Shown: one piece after another, positions 1 through 13,346 of the stretch | Layout of the letters: every line of letters begins with the position of its first letter | How positions within the stretch are numbered: the first letter of the stretch is position 1 | NCBI RefSeq assembly: GCF_000237925.1 | Contig: NC_031502.1 | Coordinates: forward strand, 9,435,035 to 9,499,034 | From: Schistosoma mansoni | Taxonomy: Eukaryota > Platyhelminthes > Trematoda > Strigeidida > Schistosomatidae | Reading direction: 5' to 3' | Length of the DNA: 64,000 bases | Position numbers and translations under genes: made by a program | The notes under the pieces: model-generated | Databases searched by the model: none | What the model saw: only the letters and a program-made list of their open reading frames with translations | Told to the model about the DNA's origin: nothing

Positions 1-170
1 ATAAAATTATTATCAGTTATTTTACGCAAATAACAGCAGTATTCAAAATCTTTTAAAACCTCAATGTGTTATGAAATATAGATGAGATTTTAAACCACAA
101 CTTTCTTATTTAGAGTATGGTCTGTGAAACAATTATTTCACAAAATCTTCATTCTAACTAAATTAAATCT

Positions 171-360
171 TAAAAGTTGAGATCACTAGTCAATTGAAAG
201 CTAGATCACCATGATAAACCTGAAACCACTGGACGGCTGTTTCGTCCTATTGTGGCCATTCAGTGCTTCCAGATTTTCCATGGTGGTCTAGCTTCAATTG
301 ACTAGTGATCTCAACTATTGAAATTACTATAATGTCCACAAAACCTCTTCTGATATTAAG
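171..360. repeat. Hammerhead-SINE inverted dimer, internally deleted
   Basis: Left arm ATCACTAGTCAATTGAAAG and right arm CTTCAATTGACTAGTGAT face each other, with only about 60 bases of SINE between them. The 3' tail (CCACAAAACCTCTTCTGAT) is on the right arm only. The flanks share TTAAATCT (163-170 and 361-368), a possible short target-site duplication. The CTGAGGA half of the ribozyme is lost. Confidence 0.75.
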
Positions 361-2961
361 TTAAATCTATTAATCCCCTTTTGGCTGAACTTATTAGTTG
401 TTAAAAATCAGGAATGTTCCTAAGATAACGTAATTGATAATATTTCATACACTGAATTCAGATATGTGAACAAGATTTTTTCTCTTTTCTTAACTTTATC
501 TTTGGTTAATTACTCTGCCATAATGACAAGACTTCTACTACTTCCTAGTTATTAAAACATGGTATTTTTTATAGAAGTTATTTGTAATTTATCTGATAAA
601 GAAACATGAATAATTTAAACAGGCTTACAGAATTTGTTTCATACAAATTTATCTTAGTCATCTGCTAAGTTGTTTATTTTAACCAAAAAGAAGTGAAAGT
701 AAACATTTAAAGGAATTTTTAAGAAAAGTTGTCACGCGACTAAATGATATTTATGAGGCAAAATTAATTTCTAACGATGTCGTTTTGATAAATGATGAGA
801 CTGTAGTTAAATGATTATTGTTATAACCTGTGTACCGAGGTGTCCTGTTAATATATAACTTGACGAAGCCTCCAATTAAAGAGCAGTGAATTATCGATCG
901 GACCAATAACACACGAAACCCGTACGAGCAGTCTAGAGCATTTATCGGTCCTGCTTTCTGCCTAGCCCAGCCAGTTAAGTCCAAAACATCAATAACAGCT
1001 ATCGCAATATGAATCGTTATATTTCAAACATACTGGGTTTATATACCAAACAGACAGACCGTATCGTGCCATAAAATAGAAAGTATCATTTGTAAAGCAT
1101 TCAGTTAAATGTGGCTGTAAATAGAGGGAACGGTAATTAATAGACTGAGTATAACTCAGGAATGGTAAATCGTACTGTAATAGTCTATGAGTCAAAATAA
1201 AGCTTATAATAAAAGGAACATGAATATGAATAGTTAAGTTACTTAACAATTATACAATAGGCAATATGTGTATCATATTCGTCCACAAATAGTTCTCAAA
1301 AGTTACTATTTATAATTCCCTTCAGTATATAACAATTATCATAATATAAAACACAACATACAACTGTTCTGCATATTAATTATGTACACTCGCCTGTGTG
1401 TTACTAATTAACAATAATGTCTTAAATCATAACCGTTTTTATAAATAACATTACTCTATACTAAAGGGAATAAGTTGACATTAAAAACTGCTGAATTGCT
1501 GCTATGTAATTTAAATCTGAATGTTCTCAGTATTTCCGAGACAGTGCTCTTTACACTTCAGTTTCTTTTCTTCTACCCCCGTATTTTGATAAATATGACA
1601 TAAATTTGAAATTTCGTCAAGATGATGTAAATTATTTCAGCTTAACCAGTTGAATAAATATGTAGAGGTGAATGTAATTATTATAAAGAGCAATGGCTGG
1701 TAGTGTAATCAATTCTCTCAACTGGCTAAAAGATAGGTGCTCGTGAAAATGTTTCCATAGAATCATCTAGAATAGAAACCGTTTCTGGAACATTTGCCCG
1801 TAGAATGCTAATTAATAAATAACTTAAATATTAAATGCTAGACTTGGTTTCTGACAGTTTATTTCCTCTGGTTAATTGTAGTATAATGCTTTATGAGATC
1901 GACCATTATAATTATGTATTTTATTAGAAAGTTACTATGTCTTATTGCATCGAATGCTTCAAGGAATGTAAAATTCTCTTTCTGAGATATAACAATGTGA
2001 GATAAATGGTGAACCTCCACACTTGTCTGTAACTATGTTAGTTAAACAATTATTAATAGTAGGCCTTTAGACGCCTTGCTCAACAAATGATCAGGAATAA
2101 TACATCACATCCTCTTTAATACAATATTTACCAAGTTTAAATGCACAAGGAATAAAAGTCATACCACCTATTCAGTTGGTATTGATTAACAGGATACATC
2201 TGAATCACTTAATTATACCGTTTCCCATTGCAACCGATTTATTTATTTGCAATCAACGCTTAAGATTCTGACCATCAAAATGATAGCATTATGTAATTTT
2301 TTTACATTTTATACCCATTCTGTTGATTGTCCATCGGATAAAGATAACTAAACTGCATGAAGCTGAGAAATAAAATGTTCATATATTGCTCCTTTCAAAT
2401 TTTTACTGATCAAGCTGCTCTTTGATAAATGAGTGAAGTATGGAAGTTCACAGTTAGCTAGAATAAATAAACTGTTGTATCACCACTTATTACATCGATC
2501 GCAGAAAGTGGATGAATACGACCTAGGTTTGATTCAACAATTATTCTAAAATGATTATTTGGAACCTCCGATGTGCAATTTGTTATTGAGAAAAGCTTAA
2601 ACCAGGGGTCTCTTTTATAAAATAAGTAAATGAGTCTTCTACTGTAAAATAGTTCTCAGAATACTTAGTAATAATCCATGCATTTTGTTCAAATAGAACA
2701 TTTTTTCAGAATATACAACTAACTTTGAAAATTGACGGAAATGTTATTGATAAAAACGTCTATTGTCTTAAAACTACTGAAAAGCTTTGTTGATGAGCGC
2801 CGAGATTCATAAGTCATAAGTTCAGGACCAACTATATATTGCCTTCGATTTCCTTATAATTAAACTTTGATACCTATCGGTTACTTCACAGTAGCATAAG
2901 TTAATCAAGTGTCAAAAACATAACAAACTCTCATTTATATAACTGCTATCTTTGAAATGAT
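361..2961. other. Intergenic, AT-rich, no gene seen
   Basis: Short open frames on the minus strand at 751-984 and 989-1249 have no recognisable motif and look random. Confidence 0.6.
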
Positions 2962-3325
2962 CAGAATGGGGTTTGTGGAGATCATAGTAATTTTAATAGT
3001 TGAATTAATGAGTCGATGTAAGCTAAAGAGAAGCCGAGACCAGTGGCGTATAATCCATCTCAAGTAAACACAGGTATCCACCTCAGAAAATGAATGAATG
3101 GTTGGGCAACCATTCATGGATCGACCGAAGTCAGATATTAACACCATTAGATGCCAGCTTAGTGGTCTAGAAATTAAGCGTTGTCGCGTGAGACCGAAGG
3201 TCATGGTTTCGAGTATAGCGTGCGGGATCGTGGATATGCACTGCTGAGGAGTCCCATACTATGGCGAAACGGTAGTCCAGTGCTTCGAGGTTTTCAATGG
3301 TAGTCTAGGTTAGATGGATTCATGA
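2962..3325. repeat. Hammerhead-SINE, diverged inverted dimer
   Basis: The left side is a short minus-strand remnant with the 3' tail (GGGGTTTGTGGAG at 2969-2981). The right side is a longer plus-strand copy: tRNA-like A box (CTTAGTGGTCTAG), worn B box (GGTTTCGAGT), ribozyme, and 3' end near GGTAGTCTAGG. Confidence 0.75.
3238..3283 (+). ncRNA. Hammerhead ribozyme, type I, core intact
   Basis: Stem I GCACTG (3238-3243) pairs with CAGTGC (3278-3283). The core CTGAGGA is at 3244-3250 and GAAA at 3266-3269; predicted cleavage is after GTC at 3277. Stem II keeps about 3 pairs, one of them G-U. Stem III is poor (CGGTAG instead of CGGCCG), so activity as a monomer is doubtful. Confidence 0.65.
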
Positions 3326-4446
3326 ATTTATTTTTGAAATATCAGAAAAAAACGAAAATTAATAATATTCGAGTAATAATGATGAATTCGTTCATATCTT
3401 TTATTAGTACCCTCTTAATTATATATAAACTATCGAATATAAATATTTATCGGTTTAAAAAGGACGCATTTACTTTGAAAATAATCACCGAATAACCCAG
3501 ATTGTTATTCCATATTTGTAGAAGCTAAGCTACCACAAATGTTACTCTTTCTTCTACAGAATGAAACTTTGAAATGACTCATTGCTGAATACTTCGGATG
3601 CATCATGAATTCGTTCTAGGTATTTGCAGTTAACATGAAACCTGCGTACATTATGACCAGTGAAAAACATAATTTGAGTTTCACAAGCAACTGAAAATAG
3701 AATTTTCTCACTAAACTATCATAGTTACAAAGAAACAATGAATAACATATACATTTCTTGACCATGGTCAGTGACTATCTACTATTGAAAATTCTTCTTT
3801 CATTTTATATTAAACAAGACTTTTATTGTTTATGTCTAAGTCATCATTTTCTAATAAATAATCTGTTATATGCAACCCCTTATGCTTCAACAATTACCAT
3901 AATGTGAAGACAGATTATGTTAGTGTCGAACGGTTGATTTTAGTACTTGAATCCAAGTGTTCACTTTAGGTCCGGCACTTATACCCAATGATTTTCGCTT
4001 AAAGCGGCAACATGTTATCCAACTAGCGACTGAGTTCAGATAATCACTGGCTTTTAGGATGAAGATAATTTATAAATTAACTAATAGGGTTCGAATCTTG
4101 TCATTTGCTGTTGTTATGAAATGTAACTGATTAGTCCATTCTGGTAAGAGGACCATTTTGATATTTCAAGCAGTCACAAGCATTCTTGAGCATAATCAAT
4201 AAATTTCTCCCATTTGTATTTTCATATACGTTTCATATTAATTTATTACAGACCATTTAAAACATTTTGTCTGCATTCATTCAATTCACTGGTAATTATC
4301 TTATAGCTAACGAACTTACAACATTTTTTTTGATTATCTTCATTTACCTTAAAGAATTCATTGTGAGTGAATAGGTAACAAAAAATTACGCAAATTCAAT
4401 TGATTTTATTTTCCCAACAAATTCGTTGGGCTTGTTCGCGGTTTTA

Positions 4447-4472
4447 AATAATAATAATAATAATAATAATAA
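4447..4472. repeat. (AAT)n microsatellite
   Basis: Eight or nine AAT units in the intergenic region. Confidence 0.9.
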
Positions 4473-4772
4473 CTTGAATCATTACCCCTTTATTTAATTT
4501 TTAGAAAAACAGTAACCCTAATCCTCGTTTATCTCTTTTACATATAATTACAATAGTTTGTGGCAGATAAGTAGTTTAAAAACAAAGTTAATTTACTAAG
4601 GAAATCGTTCAACGAGTAAACGCTTCATAATGAATATTGAAAGAAATATTGGAATTACTACTGATTTTCACTAAAAATATTATACAAATAGTATGTCTTC
4701 ATATATTTTAATATTTTTTTCAGCTACATTAGTACAATTATTAGGTTAGGTAGTTTGAAGAAATCATTTTAT

Positions 4773-5158
4773 ATAGTTGAAATCATGAGTCAATTGAAGC
4801 TAGACCACCATGGAAAATATGGAAGCACTGGACGGCCGTTCTGTCTTATTGTTGGGAGATATCAACTCACTGAAGACATTGGTGAATGGTTGCTCAAATT
4901 CGTGGATTGGTTGAAGTTAGACAATAACACCGCTGGATGCCGGCTCAGTGGTCTAGTTGTTAAGCGCTCGCGTGCGAAACTGATAGGTCCTGGGTTCGAA
5001 ACTCGCGAGGCGGGATCGTGGATGCTCACTGCTGAGGAGTCACGCAATAGGATGGAACGGCAATCCAGTGCTTTCAGTTTTTCCATGGTGGTCTAGCTTC
5101 AATTGACGCATGATTTCAACCATATAAAATTACAAAAATCTCCACAAAACCTCTTTCT
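4773..5158. repeat. Hammerhead-SINE inverted dimer
   Basis: The left arm (from ATAGTTGAAATCATGAGTC) is short and minus-strand. The right arm is nearly full: GGCTCAGTGGTCTAG A box, GGGTTCGAA B box, ribozyme region 5024-5071, then GGTGGTCTAGCTTCAATTGA. The 3' tail CTCCACAAAACCTC is on the right only. Small open frames here are accidental. Confidence 0.85.
5024..5071 (+). ncRNA. Hammerhead ribozyme, degraded core
   Basis: CTGAGGA is kept (5032-5038), but the GAAA box reads GGAA, stem II is weakened and GTC has become ATC. It is predicted to be inactive. Confidence 0.6.
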
Positions 5159-8100
5159 TATAGAGATCAGTTTAGGCTGAATATAGTTTTCTGTACAGAT
5201 TGCTACTAAATGGTGAATTATTCGAAACATAAATGGCATTTTATCATTTGAAAATGACTTTACACTAGTGTGCTCCATAATTTTACCAATGATATTGAGT
5301 TGATAATAAGTTTCGATTTAAAACAAAACAACTATTCAAAGCATTAGAATCGTGGACTGTCTCCTAAATACTATCATTTCATCAAATAAGGTTTCTTTAA
5401 AGATTTTTTAAAGCTTCGATTGATTTAATTCTCCAAAAAGTTCAAGGAAAAATTTGAAATTTCTGTAGAAAAATAAAACATTATTAGTAAATACGTTAGA
5501 ATGAGAACAGTATTAGCGATAGTCATAGTAGCAAATGAAAACGGATAGGGTTTTTTTTTAAATGTAATAATAATTTCACTGTAAATAGGAAGTTAAACCT
5601 ACTGAAATGCTTTTATTTATAGATACTTTGTTTATAAACAATCAAAATAATGCCTCCAGCAAGTTAATAATTTACCAAACACTCAATCATATATCTGTTT
5701 GCTTTATACTCTGAAGTCTATTCAGTTTAAATTGAGAATTAGTTTGGTAAACATTAATTTTATTATAAAAGTCGGGTAGAGTCTTTATGGTTTAAATTGT
5801 ATGCATCAGACGTCTACCCCAATATCATTAAGGTTTTGTTTATGCTCCACATACATCTACTAAATTATAACATAAAATAGGTATAGTAATTTATAATTTT
5901 ACGGTTCAATATATAATTTAAGTATCATTAAGCAAATTTCTTTAAGTTTTACAACAAACACATTATTCATTATAATTAATTACTAAATGAAACGTAAACT
6001 AGATCTAAATGTTGAGAATTATGAGTATGTTTCTGAAAGTGATCTTATACTTGTCCAATATTAATTAATAATATAAAGCTCAGGGACAGAATACTACTAA
6101 ATTGGTAATAATTTCTTTAGTTATATTGAAATATTTAGTACAATATACATTTATAGATTTGTTTTAGGTTTGGGTTACAGATTGCTATCTCGTCAATTAC
6201 CGAATTGATTCGTCGAAAAAATGAATTTTGGACTTGTTTTATACTACTTACCTACTTACTTATTTGCTTACTTACTTACGCACGCTTGTTACGCCTCGTT
6301 GAATAGCATAGAAAACTGACCAGAAATCTCCATCCAACTCTGTCTTGGGCATTATTTTATATTGCTAAATAATAAAGATGTTTTAAAGTCTTGCTCCTTG
6401 TAGATGTTAGTATTAAGATACATCCGTAGTGGACGATAATTTGTACATAGTATGTAACATTGAAAAGAGCTATCAAAATTAATTTTTCCTTAAGTAGAAC
6501 AACCAAGTAATGTTAATTTCGAAATATTTCAGTGAACGGCTAATAGCGTGGATTTCTGGAAAGTTGAATGAACTAAATATTTTGAAGAAAATGAAGCCTT
6601 TATATTAGAAGTTGTATGCATCTTTCCCAAACTAAGGTTGATCATCAGTCTTGTTGTGAATGGTAAGACTGGGGACAAGTCACCATAGTAGTACCGCTAA
6701 ACGTCATTTTGCCCACACAGAAATATACATTATAAAAGTATAGACTACAAGGAAAATCTCTACATACATATTCAGTATTTTGAGAAAAAAACTATTTATC
6801 ATCGTAAGCTTAACCAACGAACAAAATTTCACTACCCGGGTTAAATCTTTCAAGTTTTCTCCGTAGAATAACTAAAATGTGTTTAAACCGATTACATGTA
6901 ATAGCTCATTTTTAATACATCAATAATTTTGAACAACAACACAATCGAAAAAGGTGTCTTGAAAAGAAATTTTCGTAATAATTATGTTTTATTCATGAAG
7001 TAAAATTTTCACGTTATTATTCATTGTGGAAAGACTGAGTGTTTAAAAAATTCATTGTACAGACTGAGTAGTAAAACGCATATTCCACGTTTCGCAAGCA
7101 TATTTAAACTGTTCTTTGTTTACAACTTCACTTTCTGTCTTTTATCTCATAATAATAACAAAATTATTTAATTACTTAAGAATGCCTACGTGTTGTAACA
7201 AAGTAAGTATGTTTGAAAAAGTGATCCCAGTTAAAACCTTTAAGTCAGTAAAAGATTCAGTGTTTTCATGTATCAGTTGGTTACTTATAATAAAAAGAGA
7301 AACGACACGCCTACTCTATTGTACTTCATAATGTCTTGGCATGAATAAATGATATTTCACTTCCCAGTTAACTCATACTATTCGGTCTGCAATTTATACA
7401 AATGGCAAATATCTTCCGTTACTAAACATTTTCAAACTATCTTTCTGCAATGTGATGGAAATAATGTAACTTGTCTTTTAATCTCCAACTGTTTAAATAT
7501 CTTTTCAGTTATTTATATTTTGCTCTTAAGTAAATAATTCTGTTAAACGTACTCATTCTCACACTTGTCGTACAAGAATAGTGAAAAAGTTATAGCATGA
7601 TAGTTCATTGAAACCTTATTTATAACAATTTTTACATATTCAATACGTCTAGACTCTGTTAATTTGTTGAGAAAGTTTGTTTGACAAAAACAAGTAACTG
7701 TAAAGTTTTCATTCGTTCTTGACAGAGAACTAGAGTTATTTAACAAATATAATTCAATAAACACCGTTTCCCCTCTCGAAATTAGCATTGTATTGATTAC
7801 TACATGAAAACTTTACTTCCCTAATTTGTTTAATTCCCTTAAATTTAAGTTTGTAGGTTGTTTGAATCGTTAATAATTAGGCAGAAAAGAAATACTTTTG
7901 AGTGATGGATTAATCCTGTGCTCCTTTTATAAGTCATAAAATTGATTTTGGCTTATTATTTGCAGTCTTTAATATTCTTATATACACCAATAAGACTAAT
8001 ATTTTGCTCAGGTAAGACTTTTATCGGAAATTGCTTTTATTAGTTGTTAAGTAAACTTGGATCATTGAATCTTTGTTCAAATTATTCAAAACCCATATAC

Positions 8101-11100
8101 TCATAACATAATTTCAAAATTATAGTTTTTCGTGATACACTTAGAAATACTGGAGAAATATATATATTAAGTATTGTTTCCTCAAAATCTTAGTGACTTT
8201 AAGCTTATTATCAAACTCTAGTTTTATATTTTCAGCTATGGCTATTACTGATGTAGTAAATATTTGAATACAGAATATGGATTTTTTTAAGTCTGTTTAT
8301 TCCTTAAATGTCAGTCAGTATTTTCTTTCATACTGATACTTTTTTCATACGTCGGATTGTATAGTTTGAGGATTATTTCAGTTGGAAATCACCCGCATGA
8401 TCAAGATTCGTTTTTTAGTTCTTTCCTCATATTTTGGTACTTCTTAGCAATCCACAACTACCACCTGAAACCCCATCTAAATCGGGATCTTAAGGTTTCT
8501 TGGCAGAAACATCATTTAAATAGACCATTGATTCGGAATTCGGTAGTTCGTGTTTTTTTTAGCTTCAGCCAATTTTTTCACCTTAGCTTGATTTGCTGCC
8601 TCGCTCTCAGTATAGTTGAATCCATTTATGAACTTTTCCGATCAAAACTTTGGCAAATCTTAGTTTGTAATGTACAAAGCAATATCATATTATCTGGTTT
8701 TCCTTCTGTAACAATTATCCGTCACGAATGAACATTTCATATATAATAGAAACTCATTACCAGTTAAGTAACGTTAATAACAGACAAAACTAAACAGTTA
8801 GACCTGTTTCTGAAACCAATGTAATTAGGTGCTAAATATATTAATTGGTAAAATAATGAACCAATAAATTCTTCATGAAAGTTACATGTGATTTTACATT
8901 CCCGGTAATGAGTTTCAGCATCCTCAAATATTGATTGTGTGCAAATAGGTCAACTATAAAGATGTAATTTGCACTGACTTGTACATGTTTATATTATATT
9001 CATAGTGCATATTAGATTCAGTAACAATATATCAACTAAAAAATACTTACTGATGATATATAGAACTTTATGCGATCAATAACGTATTGAATATCTTGAA
9101 AATATTTCCTTGATCACAATGTAGTAGAACTTTTTTAGACAAACAAGGAAAGAATACTATGTAGCTGCAAATAAATCCCCAAAATCAATAGCCTTGTAAG
9201 TGTTCGACATTGGATGCTGACTACATTAATTTTAGTGGACTCATTTAGCTGAAGGCGCTCGGTCATGCATGCGGACCAAATAACGTTTTGGAACGGCATG
9301 CGCAACATCTCCTGCGATCACTAGCCAGGTCAGATCAGTCACTCCTCGATACATTGATAACCCATCAAATATATCTTCCAACCTCTTCGCGTCTGACTTT
9401 TGATTTTACTGGGTGGGCCCGATTCAATTATAGATGTTACTGATAAAGTTTTATTAAACTACAATACCTGTGGTATCTTAAACTGTTTAATTCGCCTGAA
9501 TTTAAATAAGCAATTTCAATCAAAAGAACGTGATGGACATTTTTAAAAATTATCTGTCATTATGGTGACTGAATATACTTTGTATATTATTTCATTAATA
9601 ATAATAAAATCTGAACTATTGTCAACCAGATGAGAACCATCACTCTTTGTTCACTAGCATGAGTACCTGTAGTTGGACGAATGATGGAATTCCAAATTAA
9701 CACACAGATAGTTTTGGTAGATATGGTTGACATCTCAGAAACCTTCGTGATGATTTTTAGGTATTTAGGGAACATTTATCTTATTAATCGAAACAATTAC
9801 TTCATATAATTTAATGCCGCCAAAAAGAGGTGACAACAACCTATCTAGATACATTTTTAGGTTCGTTTTTATCAGCTGTGAAAAACTCTATTCTGACGCA
9901 GCTGACCGTCTTTCACAATATATTCTTATAAATACGCGAACCTATAGTGACCGGCTGGTCTCGATAAGAACACGATTGAAATAACAGAAACAATTATTAT
10001 TATTGTAACCAATTGTACCAGAGATTGTTCTACTGCATTTGTTTAACTGTATCAGACTCACTTCTTGTTCCGCTATCCGCCTTGTTCGGTTCGAACTTTC
10101 TTACGCTCTGCCCATTTCACCTGTACTCGTTGGCACGTCTCGGTATTCTATCGATACCACGAGATCGCCAATAAATATACTTGATCTGGAGTAATTAAAG
10201 CCTTCTGGTTTACGCGTTATCAAAGGAACCAAGTCGTTTCTGGGCAAGTAATCGTACAGTAGTAGTGATCATAGTCCATCCTCGACTCGACCCTACTACA
10301 AACCATTAAACACAAAGGACTTGTCAAAAACTGATTAGTGAAGCCAGCAAAATAACGAAATTATCTGTTATAATCAAAACACGCAACCAAATAAAAACTC
10401 TTGGAATCATTCAGACCCAAATCACTGTGTGAAAAAATAGCTTGACATGCGAATCTTCACCGTCAAGTCACTTCGGTTCGTACTTTTTGCTTATAATGTC
10501 CAACATTAGAAAGAAGGTCCAAGGAACTTGGGAAAACTTCAACACATTTCAGTTGAACTTTACCCTTACAATATCATTTTTTCTGATTCTGAATTGCGAC
10601 TGTAATCTTTCCCGATTTAGATTTCTTGAATTTTAAAGCTTTTTCGTTTGAAGTCTACTTGATCGACAGGCTGCTCATAGAATTATACAGAGTTTGTCTA
10701 TGTCTGGTAAATTGCTTGTTGCCAACTAACTCAGGTTTGTGTCATATTAGCCTTATCTCATGATGGACCAATTATTTCAGGCTTTCGTGTTTACTCTCTC
10801 TTGACCTGACATAATCTTTCGTTTTTGATGAAAAGTAAGAAGTAAAAATCAAATCTTTAAGCAAACCATACTTTATGTCCGAACAAATCAACCTTGATAG
10901 TCATTATTTATTTTCACTTACTATTAGGAGAAATCGTAGTAAAAACGTGAATATTAAGCCTACTATGTTATATATATTTATATATATTAGTGTTGAGTTA
11001 TCCGAGCTAGATGATTTGTTCCCTCATAGAACCATTCGAAAACAAGTACACTAGACTTCATGTTACAGGAGAACTAAAGACTTTTGCTGATTAGAAGCTT

Positions 11101-13308
11101 TTATATTAAATTTTATCAATTTCGCTGTGTCTTTGAATGTATTTGTTTTATTCAACTTCTAAACTTGTTTGTTTATATATTTATCTCCGGACATTTCGGT
11201 TGCTCTTTGTCCTTGGTTTGGTATCTGGAAGCTTATACACCGAGAACCTAAAAAAATGAAGGTTTGTTTCGTAATTGTTGTAAATATTTTAGGAACGATA
11301 TTTGCGTCCACTATTTGTAATTTACGAATAAACTATGGTGCCTTAATTGAAGTTTGGCTCTAATGTTAATTTGGTTTCTTAACTTACTAGTAGATCGACA
11401 TACCGTGCTTCAATAACGGACGAGGACAAAAACTTGGACTGAACACTTCATTTCTTACTGATCTTGTTTCGTATTTTATTTTTGCAAAACAGATTAATAG
11501 TGAGGCGACATCAGTATATGATTACCAATATCAATTACTGTATGCAGGTAACCATGAGTATGAATTCGACTAAAAATATGTCAAAGTTTCGTATCCAGGG
11601 ACCAACAAGAATGTCAGAGATTTTCCAGATGAACTTCATTCAGATCGATTAGCAATCAACTGGCACATTGACAATGACTCGACCAACGAACCCGTAAGAA
11701 AGACATCAATTAGTCACAAGCTCTGAAGTCAACCTCCACAGACATTTAACATGAATTCAGATGTAAACATAGAGGACAAAATTCACGAAGGCAGCTAATC
11801 ACGAAAATCATTGGAATAAGCCGATATCATTCCTACGGATAGCTATAAAACCCTATTCTTCATAACGTAGGCGCTGAAGATTCTGTATAGAATGACAATA
11901 AAGGTTCCTCAGTCAAATTATCTAGGAGAACCGAACACCATTAAACGTAGCCACTTGAGCTATAAATTTTTTTAATAACAGTTGCATACAATTTCAGTAA
12001 AATTTGAGATCATAGGAATCACATATCATTAGGGAAGAATATGGACTATTGATTGACTGAATTTTCCTATTGATGTTTGTGACCGCGATCACCTAGTCAC
12101 CTTCTGGAAATATGCACCCTGTGCGGACTGTCCTAATAATACCCTGAGCCACAAGCATTATAAACAGTGACAGATAGTGGCTTGCTGTGGAATCCAGAAT
12201 AGGCTGATGGATCACAAATAGAACGAAATTCATAACAAGCTAGACAATAGAGCTTAGAGATAAATCTTAAAAAGATAGACCTCAATACTTGAAGTTATTC
12301 TCACTGAGCTATTTTTATTTACTTATCTCCTTTTGCTTTAGGTCATGATCATGTAGCAGGTCTGTGCAAAGGCATTGTAACAACACGTCGAAAAATAAAA
12401 GGAATTCAGTGTATGGGATCGCATAAGCTCAAGTCGAGAAAAAATCATTTACACCATAAGTAGAGGTCTGTTTTCTGCTTGCCCCTTGCAGATTGATGAC
12501 CGTATCTTATAGGCGATCGCTATTATTTGCAAGATAGACCTCAACTTCTCTAATGTCTTCGAGAAAGCGAACCTTCGTTATTATACTAGTAGGACAAAAC
12601 AGTTGGCTAGGTTCACCACCTACGATTGTCACCGGCAAAGGAGCTTTTAAAAAATTAAGACATGGAATACTCTGGGTTTACGTGCGATTCCTGGAAGGCA
12701 TGCCATTAGTTTCGTGGTAAGAACACCAATTTTAGTTGTTTATTGGTCACTGACTTATCTCAGACGTAAAAAAACATATAACACATAAAAAACATATAAC
12801 AGTTCGATATCATCGAATGTCTAGCTTTATGTTTGTTGGTTGGGCCTCTGCACTTAAAGATAGCATACAGGACAGTTTATCATAGGAATTTCTTTACACC
12901 TGCAATGCAACGAATTAATCTCCTAATAAGATTAATTAATTCTTTCTTATGATTTTTATCTACTCTTCGTTTTTCCGCACTCATTTCTTGTTTTTCCCCC
13001 AAAAAACTGCAACCAACTGACTTAATGCCTGGTGATGTTAAGGCTGTTTGTCCTAGAAAGCCTACCGATCTGGGACAAACACTCAGAATTCAAGATACAT
13101 AAACTAACAAATGACTACCGAACTAACTGGAGCCAGTACAGTCAAGTGACCACACTTTACGTAATTGAACACTGCTAAAAAAAACCTTGCTGAAGAAACA
13201 ACAATTAAACCCAAAGAAGTTCTTTTGTTAGCACCGACTTATCACAAGGCTATTGAATATTGTACGTCTGAATGTTATGGTAACACAAACGAGGTGTTTT
13301 GAGTCGCA
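5159..13308. other. Intergenic upstream of the LEXM-like gene
   Basis: No exon could be tied to a splice phase. It contains a repeat-like GC-richer patch at 9190-9420, the LTR-like patch at 10006-10222 and a coding-like minus-strand stretch near 8550-8640. All three are unclassified. Confidence 0.5.
10006..10222 (+). repeat. Possible solo-LTR-like fragment
   Basis: This GC-richer block stands out from its AT-rich flanks. It starts TGTAACC, contains an AATAAA (10170-10175) late in the block and ends near CGCGTTATCA. That layout (TG..CA, late poly(A) signal) resembles an LTR. No TSD or internal retroviral-type sequence was seen. Confidence 0.25.
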
Positions 13309-13346
13309 ATGATTTGTAAGCCACCATTTGGCAGTATCACGGACAG
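13309..13346 (+). CDS. LEXM: LEXM-like exon 1 (start exon)
   Basis: It codes for 12 residues beginning MICKPPFGSITD plus two bases of an Arg codon. The donor is GT at 13347-13348. The exon is too short for ordinary ORF calling. It was chosen because it supplies the missing AG phase to exon 2, has an in-frame stop directly upstream and carries the PFG motif expected at the family N-terminus. Confidence 0.75.

Noticed and set aside
4755-5096. 113-codon plus-strand open frame and its minus-strand shadow
   Set aside because: Fully explained by the SINE copy at 4773-5158. Similar frames recur at 29858-30171 and 48222-48417 in other copies.
7116-7788. Cluster of three small open frames (7116-7331, 7349-7537, 7543-7788)
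   Set aside because: Low-complexity AT-rich translations rich in Ile, Leu, Phe and Ser, with no motifs or splice support.
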